Below are positions 6,229 to 13,261 of a DNA stretch of 21,198 nt, one piece after another. Origin of the DNA: a virus. The translations under genes were made by a program, and so were the position numbers. The stretch spans positions 1 through 21,198 of the IMG/VR virus record IMGVR_UViG_3300024339_000099; one strand, 5' to 3'. Below the pieces are notes generated by a model, which saw only the letters and a list, made by a program, of their open reading frames with translations, had not been told where the DNA came from and did not search any database. How positions within the stretch are numbered: the first letter of the stretch is position 1; each line of letters begins with the position of its first letter.

Positions 6229-9162
6229 ATGGCAAAGGATAATGATATAACAGATGCAATAGAACAACAAACTGAAGCGTTAAAAACTTCTTTGAATGTT
6301 GATGCTGTTACATCTGAACTTAAAAAACTAAATGATGTTTGGAAAGAGGGTGATTCTGAAGTAACAGAAGAAATTCAAGCATCTTCAGTTATGAATGTTA
6401 ATGCTATGGGTGAATTTGCTAGAAGGAATGAGGCAGCACTTAAAAAGGCACAGAAGGAAGCAGAAAAAAACAGTCCAATAAATAAATTAACAGAATCTCT
6501 AAAGGCACAAAATAAAATATTAGACACCAATTTGGTTATGGATGGTTTAAGTAAACAACTTGAAGATCTAAATGCTAATACTACAGAGAATTCTAGACAA
6601 CTTACCAGTCAATTTGCTGATGTTAGTTCAATATTAGAGAATCCTAGTTCATCTGATGAAGAAAAACAATCTGCTAGTGAAACACTTGCAGCACTTGGTA
6701 AATTAGCACAAGGTGAAAAACAACGTAGAGAATCTGAAAAGAAATTAAAATCTTTTGAAAATAAATCTTTAGAGAACTTAACTAAAACCCTAGAAGCACA
6801 AAATGAGGGATTACAGGTTTCGTTGTCTAAGGGAGATTTGGGTGCTAAACTTAAAAAACTAAACAAAGATTCAAATGAAAATTCACTTGAACTTGCCAGT
6901 CAATTTGCTGATGTTAGTTCAATATTAGAGAATCCTAGTTCATCTGATGAAGAAAAGAAATCTGCGAGTGAAACACTAGAAGCACTTGGTAAATTAGCAC
7001 AAGGTGAAGAACAACGTAGAGAATCTGAAAAGAAATTAAAATCACAAGCATCAATATGGAATAAGATTAAAGAAAATACCAAAGGAATGTCTGATGGTTT
7101 AAAATCACTTGGTGAAAGTTTAAAGTCTAAAGGTGGACTGCTTGCAGGTCTTGCTGGGATAGCACTTTTATTATTTAGCCCAGAAACATTCATTAAAATT
7201 ATAAATGGTGCTATTGATTTTGTCGTTGATATGTTTAAAGCAATTAATAAAATCGTTGAAGGCGATATTGGCGGTGCTTTAGAGTTGATTTGGAAACATG
7301 CAGGAATACTTTCTGGTATAATATTAGGAATTGGTTTGAAGTTTGGTGGTAAAATTATATCAGGATTTAAAGCGTTAAAGGTGGCTGTTACAGCAGTAAG
7401 AACTTTTATGCAGATGAAGTGGTTACCTGAAAGGATAGCAGACTTTAAAGGTTTCTTGAAAGGTCTTACGAAGTTTGCTGGTAAGGGGTGGAACCTTCTT
7501 AAAAATGCAATGTCTGCTGCTAAAGCTTTTATGATGACCAGTTTTATTCCTGGTATGATGGGAATGTTCTCTTCTATAGGTGCTGCTCTTGCTCCTATAT
7601 TAGCGGCTATTGCTCCAATGTTAGTACCAGCATTATTGATAGTAGGAGCAGCACTTGCTATTGGATTAGCAATAAAATCATTATATAATGCATTCAATGA
7701 TGCCTTTAAGACCTTTGAAGAAACTGGTTCTATTATGGAAACATTCAAAGCATTTATATCAGGGCTTGGTGCTACAATGATAGGGTACCCAATGGATCTA
7801 TTAAAAGATGCAATATCTTGGGTAGCAAGTGCTTTCGGTTTTGATGATGTTTCTAAATCTCTTGATTCGTTTAGTTTTCAGGATATCATTAAAAATGGTA
7901 TTGGCAACGCATTTGATTGGTTTGGTAATATATTTGCATCAATAGGAACCTCTATATCGAACTTTTTTAGTCCTATAATAGAATCATTTTCAAATATATT
8001 TCAAAATATAGGAACACTGATAAGTGAACTTCCCGCTAAAATTTATGGGTTTATACCAGATTTAATTAAAGACTTGGTTTCTTGGGTTGCTAGTGCATTA
8101 GGTTTTGAGAAATTTTCTGAATTATTAGATTCGTTTAGTTTCACTGATATATTCCAGAATGTTGTAGATACGATATTGGATACCATTAGTGGATTAATGG
8201 ATAGTGTTGTATCATTTATCACATCGGTTTTTGATTTTGATTTTATTGGAGCATTAACAAAAGCCATACCAGGTTTTGGTAAACTTGCTAGTTTTCTAGG
8301 TTTCGGATCTACAGAAACTAAAGTAACAGAAAAAAAGAAAGAAGAAAAGAAAACTGAACCATTGTCAAAGGAGGAAAAACTATCTAATGACAGAGCTAAT
8401 GGATTCAGAGGAGAAGGAAAGAGAAATTCTAACGATAGAAGGAAAGAGAGTAAACGTGTAAGAGACGATCAAGCAAAACAACTTAAAGATGCTGGTGTAA
8501 AAGACGGAAAATTCCTTGCTGGTCAACTGGTAATCGAAGGAAAGGAATTAACTAAAAATCAAAAGATAGCAAAGGCTAGAAACGATGCACGTGATAAAGC
8601 AGAAGCAGAAAAGGTTGCATTATTAACACCAGAAGAAAAGGAATCCTACGAATTTACTAAAGAAAATCCTTTTGATGGTGGGTTTACCATGCCTAAAGAT
8701 ATGGATTCTCGTGTTAAAGCTAAAAATGCTGCTGAGTTGGCTAAAACTGAAAAATGGGGAAACAAACATTATAGGAAAGAAAACGCTAAAAAGGAACCGC
8801 TTGATTCTACAGTAACAGATAAATCAACCGAAAAATCTGCATCTTTAGTTAAAGAATCCCCTGAAAAGGAAAGTGGTGGTATCTTATCAAGTATCGGTAA
8901 TTTCTTTAGTAGTAGTAGTAGTGATGAACCTGTGGTTGAAAAGTTAGAAACACCTGACTCTGGAGTATATACAAGAACCAATGAAAATATCAATGAAAAA
9001 GCAGAAGCAGATAAAGAAAGTAACAATATCGTTGTTGCTCCAGGTGGTTGGACTTCAAATAGTAATGCTACTACTAATGTGACAAATTCATCCACCGTTG
9101 TTTCTAGTGGAATTACTCCAGATGATATGGTGAAATTGTCGTTTATGAACACTGGATATTAG
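6229..9162 (+). CDS. Tail tape-measure / baseplate hub protein (gp29 analogue)
   Basis: A 977-aa, largely helical protein directly after gp26 and gp51, where a tape measure is expected. Residues 1-275 are charged coiled-coil with a ~97-residue repeat. About 49 residues of it are almost identical at 126-175 and 223-272 (SQFADVSSILENPSSSDEEK ...). Hydrophobic segments lie near 300-315 (LLAGLAGIALLLF) and 449-483 (Ala/Ile-rich), as in tape measures that later enter the membrane. A second repeat pair (WVASAFGF..SLDSFSFQDI / WVASALGF..LLDSFSFTDI) covers about 525-660. The C-terminal ~270 residues are Lys/Glu-rich and end in a Thr/Asn/Ser-rich tail. T4 gp29 is 590 aa, so the tail may be longer or the extra length may be accessory. 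The ribosome site is weak and coupling to gp51 is likely. Confidence 0.72.
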   Translation: MAKDNDITDAIEQQTEALKTSLNVDAVTSELKKLNDVWKEGDSEVTEEIQASSVMNVNAMGEFARRNEAALKKAQKEAEKNSPINKLTESLKAQNKILDTNLVMDGLSKQLEDLNANTTENSRQLTSQFADVSSILENPSSSDEEKQSASETLAALGKLAQGEKQRRESEKKLKSFENKSLENLTKTLEAQNEGLQVSLSKGDLGAKLKKLNKDSNENSLELASQFADVSSILENPSSSDEEKKSASETLEALGKLAQGEEQRRESEKKLKSQASIWNKIKENTKGMSDGLKSLGESLKSKGGLLAGLAGIALLLFSPETFIKIINGAIDFVVDMFKAINKIVEGDIGGALELIWKHAGILSGIILGIGLKFGGKIISGFKALKVAVTAVRTFMQMKWLPERIADFKGFLKGLTKFAGKGWNLLKNAMSAAKAFMMTSFIPGMMGMFSSIGAALAPILAAIAPMLVPALLIVGAALAIGLAIKSLYNAFNDAFKTFEETGSIMETFKAFISGLGATMIGYPMDLLKDAISWVASAFGFDDVSKSLDSFSFQDIIKNGIGNAFDWFGNIFASIGTSISNFFSPIIESFSNIFQNIGTLISELPAKIYGFIPDLIKDLVSWVASALGFEKFSELLDSFSFTDIFQNVVDTILDTISGLMDSVVSFITSVFDFDFIGALTKAIPGFGKLASFLGFGSTETKVTEKKKEEKKTEPLSKEEKLSNDRANGFRGEGKRNSNDRRKESKRVRDDQAKQLKDAGVKDGKFLAGQLVIEGKELTKNQKIAKARNDARDKAEAEKVALLTPEEKESYEFTKENPFDGGFTMPKDMDSRVKAKNAAELAKTEKWGNKHYRKENAKKEPLDSTVTDKSTEKSASLVKESPEKESGGILSSIGNFFSSSSSDEPVVEKLETPDSGVYTRTNENINEKAEADKESNNIVVAPGGWTSNSNATTNVTNSSTVVSSGITPDDMVKLSFMNTGY
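6605..6752 (+). repeat. Intragenic direct repeat, copy 1 (tape measure)
   Basis: A 148-bp segment repeated 291 bp downstream with about six mismatches. It encodes the SQFADVSSILEN... module of the coiled-coil region. The spacing equals 97 codons, so the reading frame is kept. Confidence 0.9.
6896..7043 (+). repeat. Intragenic direct repeat, copy 2 (tape measure)
   Basis: The second copy of the 148-bp segment. The mismatches change Gln to Lys, Ala to Glu and Lys to Glu in the encoded module. The high DNA identity points to a recent in-frame duplication. Confidence 0.9.
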
Positions 9163-9171
9163 AAAGAAAAA

Positions 9172-9195
9172 AAAGGGGACAATTAAGTCCCCTTT
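9172..9195. terminator. Bidirectional rho-independent terminator
   Basis: A perfect 9-bp stem (AAAGGGGAC / GTCCCCTTT) with the loop AATTAA lies between the converging tape-measure and gp32 genes. On the minus strand it is followed by an eight-T run, a strong terminator for gp32. On the plus strand the T tract is only three bases, giving weaker termination for the tail operon. Confidence 0.88.
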
Positions 9196-9218
9196 CTACT
9201 ATACCTTGTTATCTATCT

Positions 9219-10121
9219 CTAACTACCACCATCACCTGATGCTAGTTTTTGAAAGTAACTCATTGTTTCATCCTCTGCTTCCTCAGCAACAGATGCTGTT
9301 GGTTTAGCGAACTCTGTTTTGAAACTGGGTTGTGTTGCAGTTTCATCTAATGAAATAGATTCTGCTGTTGATCTTGTAGCACCCTCTTCACCCAAGACTC
9401 TTGCTAGTTTCGCTTTCAATTCATCATACGATTTATAGTTTGCTGGATCTGTAAACTCTCCTAATTTATATAACCCATTATAGATTACTTCAAGTTTAGC
9501 ATCATCTTCATTAAACACAGATGCTGCCGAAAACTCTGATTTATCATAGTTACGATATCCCGCAACTTGTTGAATCTTCAACTTGAAATCTGCACCTTCC
9601 CAGAAATCGAATGGGTTTAGTGGTGTTTCATCCGCAAATTGTGGTTGCATAACATCCATAACTTTGTCGAAAATCTTTTTACCATATTTGTATAAGAATA
9701 TTTTACCTTCGTTAGCGGGGTTACCTGGATCAGAAACAATCATGATATTAGACATATAATGTAAACGTCTTTTACGATCACGAGCAATTGCTTTATCTTC
9801 ATCACGACCAGTATTCCATAAGATTGTATTTGCTTCTGAAACTGGATCTTGTTGACCAATTGATGTTAATGAATTCTCGATATACCATTGACCAGATGGA
9901 CCTTTGAACCCATGATCAAAATAACTTACCCAAGGGAGATCTTCACCTTCAGGTGCTGGTAGAAATCTAAATACTGCATAACCATTACCAGCTTTATCAA
10001 CTGTTGGTTTCCAAAGTCTATCATCCGCATAGTTTTTCTTTTCACCACCACCAGCAGCTTCTGCTGCTTTAGTTAATGATGATATATTAGCACGGTTTCT
10101 TTTTAATGAATCAAACGACAT
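9219..10121 (-). CDS. 32: Single-stranded DNA-binding protein gp32
   Basis: A 300-aa protein, the same size as T4 gp32 (301 aa). The N-terminus (SLKRNRANISSL) provides the basic cooperativity segment. The core aligns with T4 gp32: W37K..VDKAGNGYAVFRFLPAP, H70GFKGPSGQWYIEN, RKRRLHYMSNIMIVSDPGNPANEGKIFLYKYGKKIFDK, and FWEGADFKL..QQVAGYRNYD-SEF. The C-terminus is acidic (EEAEDETMSYFQ), the T4 site for contacts with gp59, polymerase and other partners. The T4 zinc ligands Cys77, Cys87 and Cys90 are replaced (Ser84, Asp92, Ser95 here) although His70 remains, so this gp32 probably lacks zinc. The ribosome site AAAAGGAAAATAAT is clear. Two consensus promoters and a repeat-rich leader lie upstream. 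Confidence 0.95.
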   Translation of the reverse strand: MSFDSLKRNRANISSLTKAAEAAGGGEKKNYADDRLWKPTVDKAGNGYAVFRFLPAPEGEDLPWVSYFDHGFKGPSGQWYIENSLTSIGQQDPVSEANTILWNTGRDEDKAIARDRKRRLHYMSNIMIVSDPGNPANEGKIFLYKYGKKIFDKVMDVMQPQFADETPLNPFDFWEGADFKLKIQQVAGYRNYDKSEFSAASVFNEDDAKLEVIYNGLYKLGEFTDPANYKSYDELKAKLARVLGEEGATRSTAESISLDETATQPSFKTEFAKPTASVAEEAEDETMSYFQKLASGDGGS

Positions 10122-10138
10122 ATTATTTTCCTTTTATA

Positions 10139-10194
10139 TTTACTGAATTATTTACTGAATTATTTACTGAATTATTTGTAACACTGAATTATTC
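10139..10194 (-). promoter_or_regulatory. Direct-repeat leader of gp32, candidate autoregulatory operator
   Basis: Three perfect tandem copies of TTTACTGAATTA (10139-10174) and a degenerate fourth (CACTGAATTATT near 10181-10194) fall in the 5' leader of the gp32 mRNA, ending about 17 bp before the start codon. In RNA sense each reads UAAUUCAGUAAA. T4 gp32 represses its own translation by cooperative binding to an unstructured AU-rich leader with short repeats. This leader has the expected position and composition, though no pseudoknot was identified. Confidence 0.55.
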
Positions 10195-10243
10195 ACACAT
10201 ACTGCATCTAAATTTACCTCCTCTGTCTACTAACTAAAATACT

Positions 10244-10272
10244 ATTATACTATACAGTAGTAAGATTGTCAA
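10244..10272 (-). promoter_or_regulatory. Sigma70-type promoter P1 of gp32
   Basis: TTGACA (10272-10267), 17-bp spacer, TATAAT (10249-10244) on the minus strand, preceded by AAAATAAGTG. This is a perfect consensus promoter reading into the gp32 leader. A very similar core, including the spacer start AATCTT, occurs at 18937-18965. Confidence 0.85.
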
Positions 10273-10308
10273 CACTTATTTTCACTTCTTTCTCTAAATT
10301 TCAATTTG

Positions 10309-10316
10309 TATAAATA
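10309..10316 (+). promoter_or_regulatory. Late promoter box upstream of the homing endonuclease
   Basis: An exact TATAAATA on the plus strand, 115 nt before the ATG of the GIY-YIG endonuclease. It would make that gene late-expressed, with a leader carrying the 10373-10402 hairpin. Confidence 0.5.
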
Positions 10317-10332
10317 ACACTATAGAAAGACT

Positions 10333-10361
10333 ATTATATAACAATAATCACTTTTTGTCAA
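10333..10361 (-). promoter_or_regulatory. Sigma70-type promoter P2 of gp32
   Basis: TTGACA (10361-10356), 17-bp spacer, TATAAT (10338-10333) on the minus strand. It is the second, upstream member of a tandem promoter pair for gp32. Confidence 0.82.
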
Positions 10362-10372
10362 GCAATAAAAAT

Positions 10373-10402
10373 GCCAATCACGATGCTCGAACATCTATTG
10401 GC
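10373..10402 (+). other. Hairpin in the homing-endonuclease leader
   Basis: GCCAAT (10373-10378) pairs with ATTGGC (10397-10402). Inside it GATG (10382-10385) pairs with CATC (10392-10395) around a CTCGAA loop. There is no T run, so it is not a classical terminator. It lies 19 nt before the AAGGAA ribosome site of the endonuclease. Confidence 0.5.
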
Positions 10403-10430
10403 TCTAATCATTCTACAGTAAGGAACTACC

Positions 10431-11006
10431 ATGACCAGCACAACTATTTATACACCAATCACTCCAACATTTCTTTATATCAAGCAACACTCCATAACTG
10501 GTAAGAAATACTTTGGTAAAACTACTAGAGATCCCTATACATATCCAGGATCAGGGTTACATTGGAAACGACATATCAAAAAGCATGGTAAAGAATTCGT
10601 TGAAACCCTTTGGGTATCTGAACCATATTACGACACCAACATCACAGAAATTGCACTACAGTTATCTATTGAAAACAACATAGTAGAATCCAATCTTTGG
10701 GCAAATCTCATTCTTGAAAATGGTCTTGATGGTGGATTTGGTAATACAGGCAAGAAACATTCCGAAGAATCTAAAGCCAAGATATCTGATGCTAATACTG
10801 GCAGTAAACGCTCTGACGAAACCAAAGCAAAGATGTCTGCTGCTAAAAATCATATATCTGACGAAACTAGAGCAAAGTTGTCAGCTGCTAATAAAGGTGT
10901 TGCTCAAGAAATAGTCCATTGCCCACACTGTTCCAAAAGTGGGGGCCTTAGCCTTATGAAAAGATGGCATTTCGACAACTGCAAATCTAAGATTTCATCG
11001 CTATGA
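10431..11006 (+). CDS. GIY-YIG homing endonuclease with NUMOD3 repeats and C-terminal zinc finger
   Basis: A 191-aa protein in three parts. Residues 12-100 are a GIY-YIG-type nuclease with FLYIKQHSITGKKYFGKTT, then YPGSGLHWKRHIKKHG and a late catalytic-type Glu/Asn region (IENNI, NLILENGLDGG). Residues 108-157 hold three NUMOD3 DNA-binding repeats (HSEESKAKISDANTG, SDETKAKMSAAKN, SDETRAKLSAANKG). Residues 164-184 form a C-x2-C...H-x3-C finger. Such free-standing enzymes cut intergenic sites in related phages and spread themselves. It lies opposite to its neighbours, between gp32 and gp59, which adjoin in T4. Its stop overlaps the gp59 stop region by 6 nt. AAGGAA gives a good ribosome site at the chosen ATG. 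Confidence 0.88.
   Translation: MTSTTIYTPITPTFLYIKQHSITGKKYFGKTTRDPYTYPGSGLHWKRHIKKHGKEFVETLWVSEPYYDTNITEIALQLSIENNIVESNLWANLILENGLDGGFGNTGKKHSEESKAKISDANTGSKRSDETKAKMSAAKNHISDETRAKLSAANKGVAQEIVHCPHCSKSGGLSLMKRWHFDNCKSKISSL
10445..10452 (-). promoter_or_regulatory. Possible late promoter box towards gp32
   Basis: TATAAATA on the minus strand lies inside the first codons of the endonuclease gene and points at gp32, about 325 nt away. It would add late transcription of gp32. Being inside a coding sequence and distant, it may be chance. Confidence 0.35.
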
Positions 11007-11588
11007 CGAGAAAACTTTAAGTATAATATTTTTAAATTTATTATTATCAATATTGATGAATGATCCGTACTTACGAATCTTCCTTGATATATCTGGCCAC
11101 ACAATGGTTTCTGTAATCTCTTTATCTGCTTTAGATAAAAACTTTGTTATGTGATTTAGTATCACTACAGTTTCAATTGATATCTCTTCTGATATCAAAG
11201 ATGTTATCACAACAGGATGTCCGTTAGAACAATCAAATAATTTATCAAATGATCCTGCCGTGCTTTCAAGTTTACATATATCCTGTTCAAAGTTATATGC
11301 TAATGATTGTGTTCTCCTTTGCCAATCTTTAAACACTGCTTCATCGTTTATCATATCACCTATCCATTTGTTATCAGCAACAAACTGTGAAGCATAATAA
11401 CCAATCAAATCATCTGTATCATCAAATTGCTTTCCTATCTTAGCAAAGAAATATTTATCCTTCCTCTTCCAGAATGTTTCTGGTTTTGTTGAGGTCTTGA
11501 AGTGATACTTAATACAATCATACGAGTCAGAGTCGAAATGTAACTTTATAGATTGATATAACCTGAACGATGTAAATGGTTCGATCAT
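11001..11588 (-). CDS. 59: Helicase loader gp59
   Basis: A 195-aa protein that matches T4 gp59 (217 aa) along its length: LYQSIKLHFDSDSYDCIKYHFK, then KRKDKYFFAKI, an ASQFVADNKWIGDM segment, FEQDICKLES and a C-terminal NIDNNKFKNIILKV. gp59 binds fork DNA and gp32 and loads the gp41 replicative helicase. Here, as in T4, it lies downstream of gp33 and near gp32. Its ATG overlaps the gp33 TGA (ATGA), with no ribosome site of its own, so it is translationally coupled to gp33. The 3' end abuts the inserted homing endonuclease. Confidence 0.9.
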   Translation of the reverse strand: MIEPFTSFRLYQSIKLHFDSDSYDCIKYHFKTSTKPETFWKRKDKYFFAKIGKQFDDTDDLIGYYASQFVADNKWIGDMINDEAVFKDWQRRTQSLAYNFEQDICKLESTAGSFDKLFDCSNGHPVVITSLISEEISIETVVILNHITKFLSKADKEITETIVWPDISRKIRKYGSFINIDNNKFKNIILKVFSS

Positions 11589-11860
11589 AAAGGTAGAATG
11601 TGAGAATTGGATCTAAGTAATCTATTAGAAACTGCTTCTGCTTCAATCTTGTGTAATAAAGATGGTGTAATCAATTTAGAAATCTCTGTGATCTCATACT
11701 CTAACTCATCACAGATATAAACACACGCAGCAATATAATCATATCCTTTTAAGATTTTCTCTTCTACCATATAAGAGAATTCCTTTGGTGTTAATGGTAT
11801 CAATTCTAAATCTTTTTCAATCTGCTCAACCATATTTGTAGACATATTAAACATCATCAT
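11585..11860 (-). CDS. 33: Late-promoter transcription coactivator gp33
   Basis: A small acidic protein of 91 aa from the ATG at 11860 (T4 gp33 is 112 aa). Its features are a helical core (LTPKEFSYMVEEKILKGYDYIAACVYICDE), then a region aligning well with T4 gp33 (KLITPSLLHKIEAEAVSNRLLR), and a hydrophobic C-terminus (HILPL) where T4 gp33 carries its sliding-clamp-binding tip. gp33 bridges RNA polymerase to the gp45 clamp at TATAAATA promoters, several of which are in this window. The reading frame can extend to a TTG at 11869. I prefer the ATG, one base after the stop of the 382-aa gene. Several further in-frame ATGs follow closely, so the start is uncertain. Confidence 0.85.
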   Translation of the reverse strand: MMMFNMSTNMVEQIEKDLELIPLTPKEFSYMVEEKILKGYDYIAACVYICDELEYEITEISKLITPSLLHKIEAEAVSNRLLRSNSHILPL

Positions 11861-11861
11861 A

Positions 11862-13010
11862 TTATGCAAACACCCTTAAAATTATAGTATCGGAATTAAT
11901 TCTACCATTTGGAACACTAACCTTTGTTGTCAATAATTTCCATGCAGTATCAATTTGTTTAATTGTTTTCTTTTGTGCAATTGTTAAGAACTCTTCCGGT
12001 TTCCTTAACTTAGTTTTCCTTGACACATCACTCACGTTCTGTAATGTTGTACCCTTAACTTCAAACCCCTTAGAGGACGTAGAAACATATTCTGATATTT
12101 CACGAGTCTTAGAGTTGAATACAAACAATCTCATTGCACCAATGATGGAACTAACTTGGATAGATGATATTTTAAATTCCAAACTCTCTTTTTGATATTT
12201 AAGTTTCTCCAATTGTTTGCTAACCGATTTAGGTTTTACCACTCTAGTTTTACGAACTGCCTTAGATGCTGATAATACTTTATCCAAATCCCCTAACATT
12301 ACGTTAATAATATCAATTCTCTTTCTGATAATTCTTCTTATAATATGTGAATACCCTTCAACAGCTTGTTCACATGTATTATTAAAGGCATCTGAATATT
12401 CAGATAACCAAGTCATAAGTCTTGCTCTTACAGGAGGCACAGATGCTCCAGTTAAACCATGACCCTTAAATGCTGTATATAGATCTAGTTTAGATACATC
12501 CTTTTTATTATCAATCCAAGAATCTTCTATAGTGTCTAGATCAATCATCACGGTTTTATTGATTTTATTCAATAGTCTTTCTTTAGGACTTATTACAATA
12601 ATAGGTTTTGCATCAATAGTAGTTTCTTTGATAAGGGATTTACCTTTTATTATAGATGAGATTAAAAAGTTTGATATCGCTTTATCACCATCATAAAATA
12701 TTTCAATATCCTTTGTGCCGTTTTTAACTGTTCTTGGTTTAAATGTATTACTCAAAGCATATTTCCAATGGATACAAGCTGCAATATGAGTATTCATGGT
12801 GAATACATATTCGGGACATGCTGAAATATATTTTTGATCTTCCTTAGAACAGGTTTGATGGATATAATCTTTTATAATAGTTGATATCACTTTCTTATCA
12901 ATATCGGTATGAATATACCTTTTAAATTTTTCAAAGGTATCGGTAGGAGCACCCGCTAAACCAGTTTTGATTCTGGTAACAACCTTTTTCTTCTTTTTAA
13001 CAATAGCCAT
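11862..13010 (-). CDS. Conserved marine T4-like protein of unknown function (382 aa)
   Basis: I recognise this as a family common in marine T4-like phages beside gp33, but know no function. The N-terminus is very basic (VKKKKKVVTRIK). Residues 25-80 contain a helical domain (FKRYIHTDIDKKVISTIIKDYI) and a CxxC-free WKYAL core. The middle is helical (VPPVRARLMTWLSEYSDAF, HIIRRIIRKRIDIINVML). Residues 255-380 form the best-conserved part: KQLEKLKYQKES-EFKISSI, IGAMRLFVFNSKTREI, TKLRKPEEFL and a closing NGRINSDTIILRVFA. There is no membrane segment or enzyme motif. It is first in the operon to gp33 and gp59 and is driven by one copy of the 78-bp promoter cassette, so an early role in replication or transcription is likely. 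Confidence 0.75.
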   Translation of the reverse strand: MAIVKKKKKVVTRIKTGLAGAPTDTFEKFKRYIHTDIDKKVISTIIKDYIHQTCSKEDQKYISACPEYVFTMNTHIAACIHWKYALSNTFKPRTVKNGTKDIEIFYDGDKAISNFLISSIIKGKSLIKETTIDAKPIIVISPKERLLNKINKTVMIDLDTIEDSWIDNKKDVSKLDLYTAFKGHGLTGASVPPVRARLMTWLSEYSDAFNNTCEQAVEGYSHIIRRIIRKRIDIINVMLGDLDKVLSASKAVRKTRVVKPKSVSKQLEKLKYQKESLEFKISSIQVSSIIGAMRLFVFNSKTREISEYVSTSSKGFEVKGTTLQNVSDVSRKTKLRKPEEFLTIAQKKTIKQIDTAWKLLTTKVSVPNGRINSDTIILRVFA

Positions 13011-13085
13011 AATATATTTCCTGTATTTCTCAATTAAGTAAGACTAATTATACCTTATCTAGAACTAGATGTCAAGTTTTATTTT
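13008..13085 (-). repeat. 78-bp direct repeat, copy 1 (promoter, leader, RBS and ATG)
   Basis: Identical over 78 bp to 13184-13261. In minus-strand order it carries AAAATAAAAC, TTGACA, a 17-bp spacer, TATAAT, a leader, the ribosome site AGGAAAT and the ATG of the 382-aa gene. Confidence 0.95.
13047..13075 (-). promoter_or_regulatory. Sigma70-type promoter of the 382-aa gene / gp33 / gp59 operon
   Basis: TTGACA (13075-13070), 17-bp spacer, TATAAT (13052-13047). A perfect consensus within repeat copy 1. Confidence 0.87.
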
Positions 13086-13186
13086 TCATCATCTGATATA
13101 TCATCATAATCTATAATCAAATCGATTTCGTCTTGATTAAATTCTTCACGATAAACTTCGTATTCGTAATATTCATCTTCATTCAT
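13079..13186 (-). CDS. Tiny acidic protein (35 aa)
   Basis: An ORF of 35 residues (MNEDEYYEYEVYREEFNQDE... ending DDISDDEK) with 16 Asp/Glu and five Tyr. It has its own consensus promoter, a good AGGAAAT ribosome site and its ATG inside repeat copy 2. Its stop lies in the start of copy 1. I do not recognise it. Strongly acidic early phage microproteins sometimes mimic DNA or bind host enzymes, which is inference only. The dedicated promoter and RBS are the main reason to treat it as real. Confidence 0.62.
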   Translation of the reverse strand: MNEDEYYEYEVYREEFNQDEIDLIIDYDDISDDEK

Positions 13187-13261
13187 AATATATTTCCTGT
13201 ATTTCTCAATTAAGTAAGACTAATTATACCTTATCTAGAACTAGATGTCAAGTTTTATTTT
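13184..13261 (-). repeat. 78-bp direct repeat, copy 2 (promoter, leader, RBS and ATG)
   Basis: Identical to copy 1 and ending at the ATG of the 35-aa gene. Because promoter, leader and start codon are all duplicated, the 176-bp offset equals one gene-plus-promoter unit. Confidence 0.95.
13223..13251 (-). promoter_or_regulatory. Sigma70-type promoter of the 35-aa gene
   Basis: TTGACA (13251-13246), 17-bp spacer, TATAAT (13228-13223), inside repeat copy 2. Confidence 0.87.

Larger units (their letters stand above)
10122..10430. other. 309-bp regulatory spacer between gp32 and the homing endonuclease
   Basis: No gene is seen here. The spacer holds the gp32 repeat leader, two tandem minus-strand sigma70-type promoters (10244-10272 and 10333-10361), a plus-strand TATAAATA box (10309-10316) and a hairpin in the endonuclease leader (10373-10402). 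Confidence 0.75.

Noticed and set aside
6900-7748. A 282-codon minus-strand ORF inside the tape-measure gene
   Set aside because: It is the mirror of a repeat-rich coding sequence, has no ribosome site or promoter, and its product resembles no protein. The plus-strand gene has clear domain structure.
12217-12462. Plus-strand 81-codon ORF
   Set aside because: It is antisense to the well-supported 382-aa gene and has no ribosome site.
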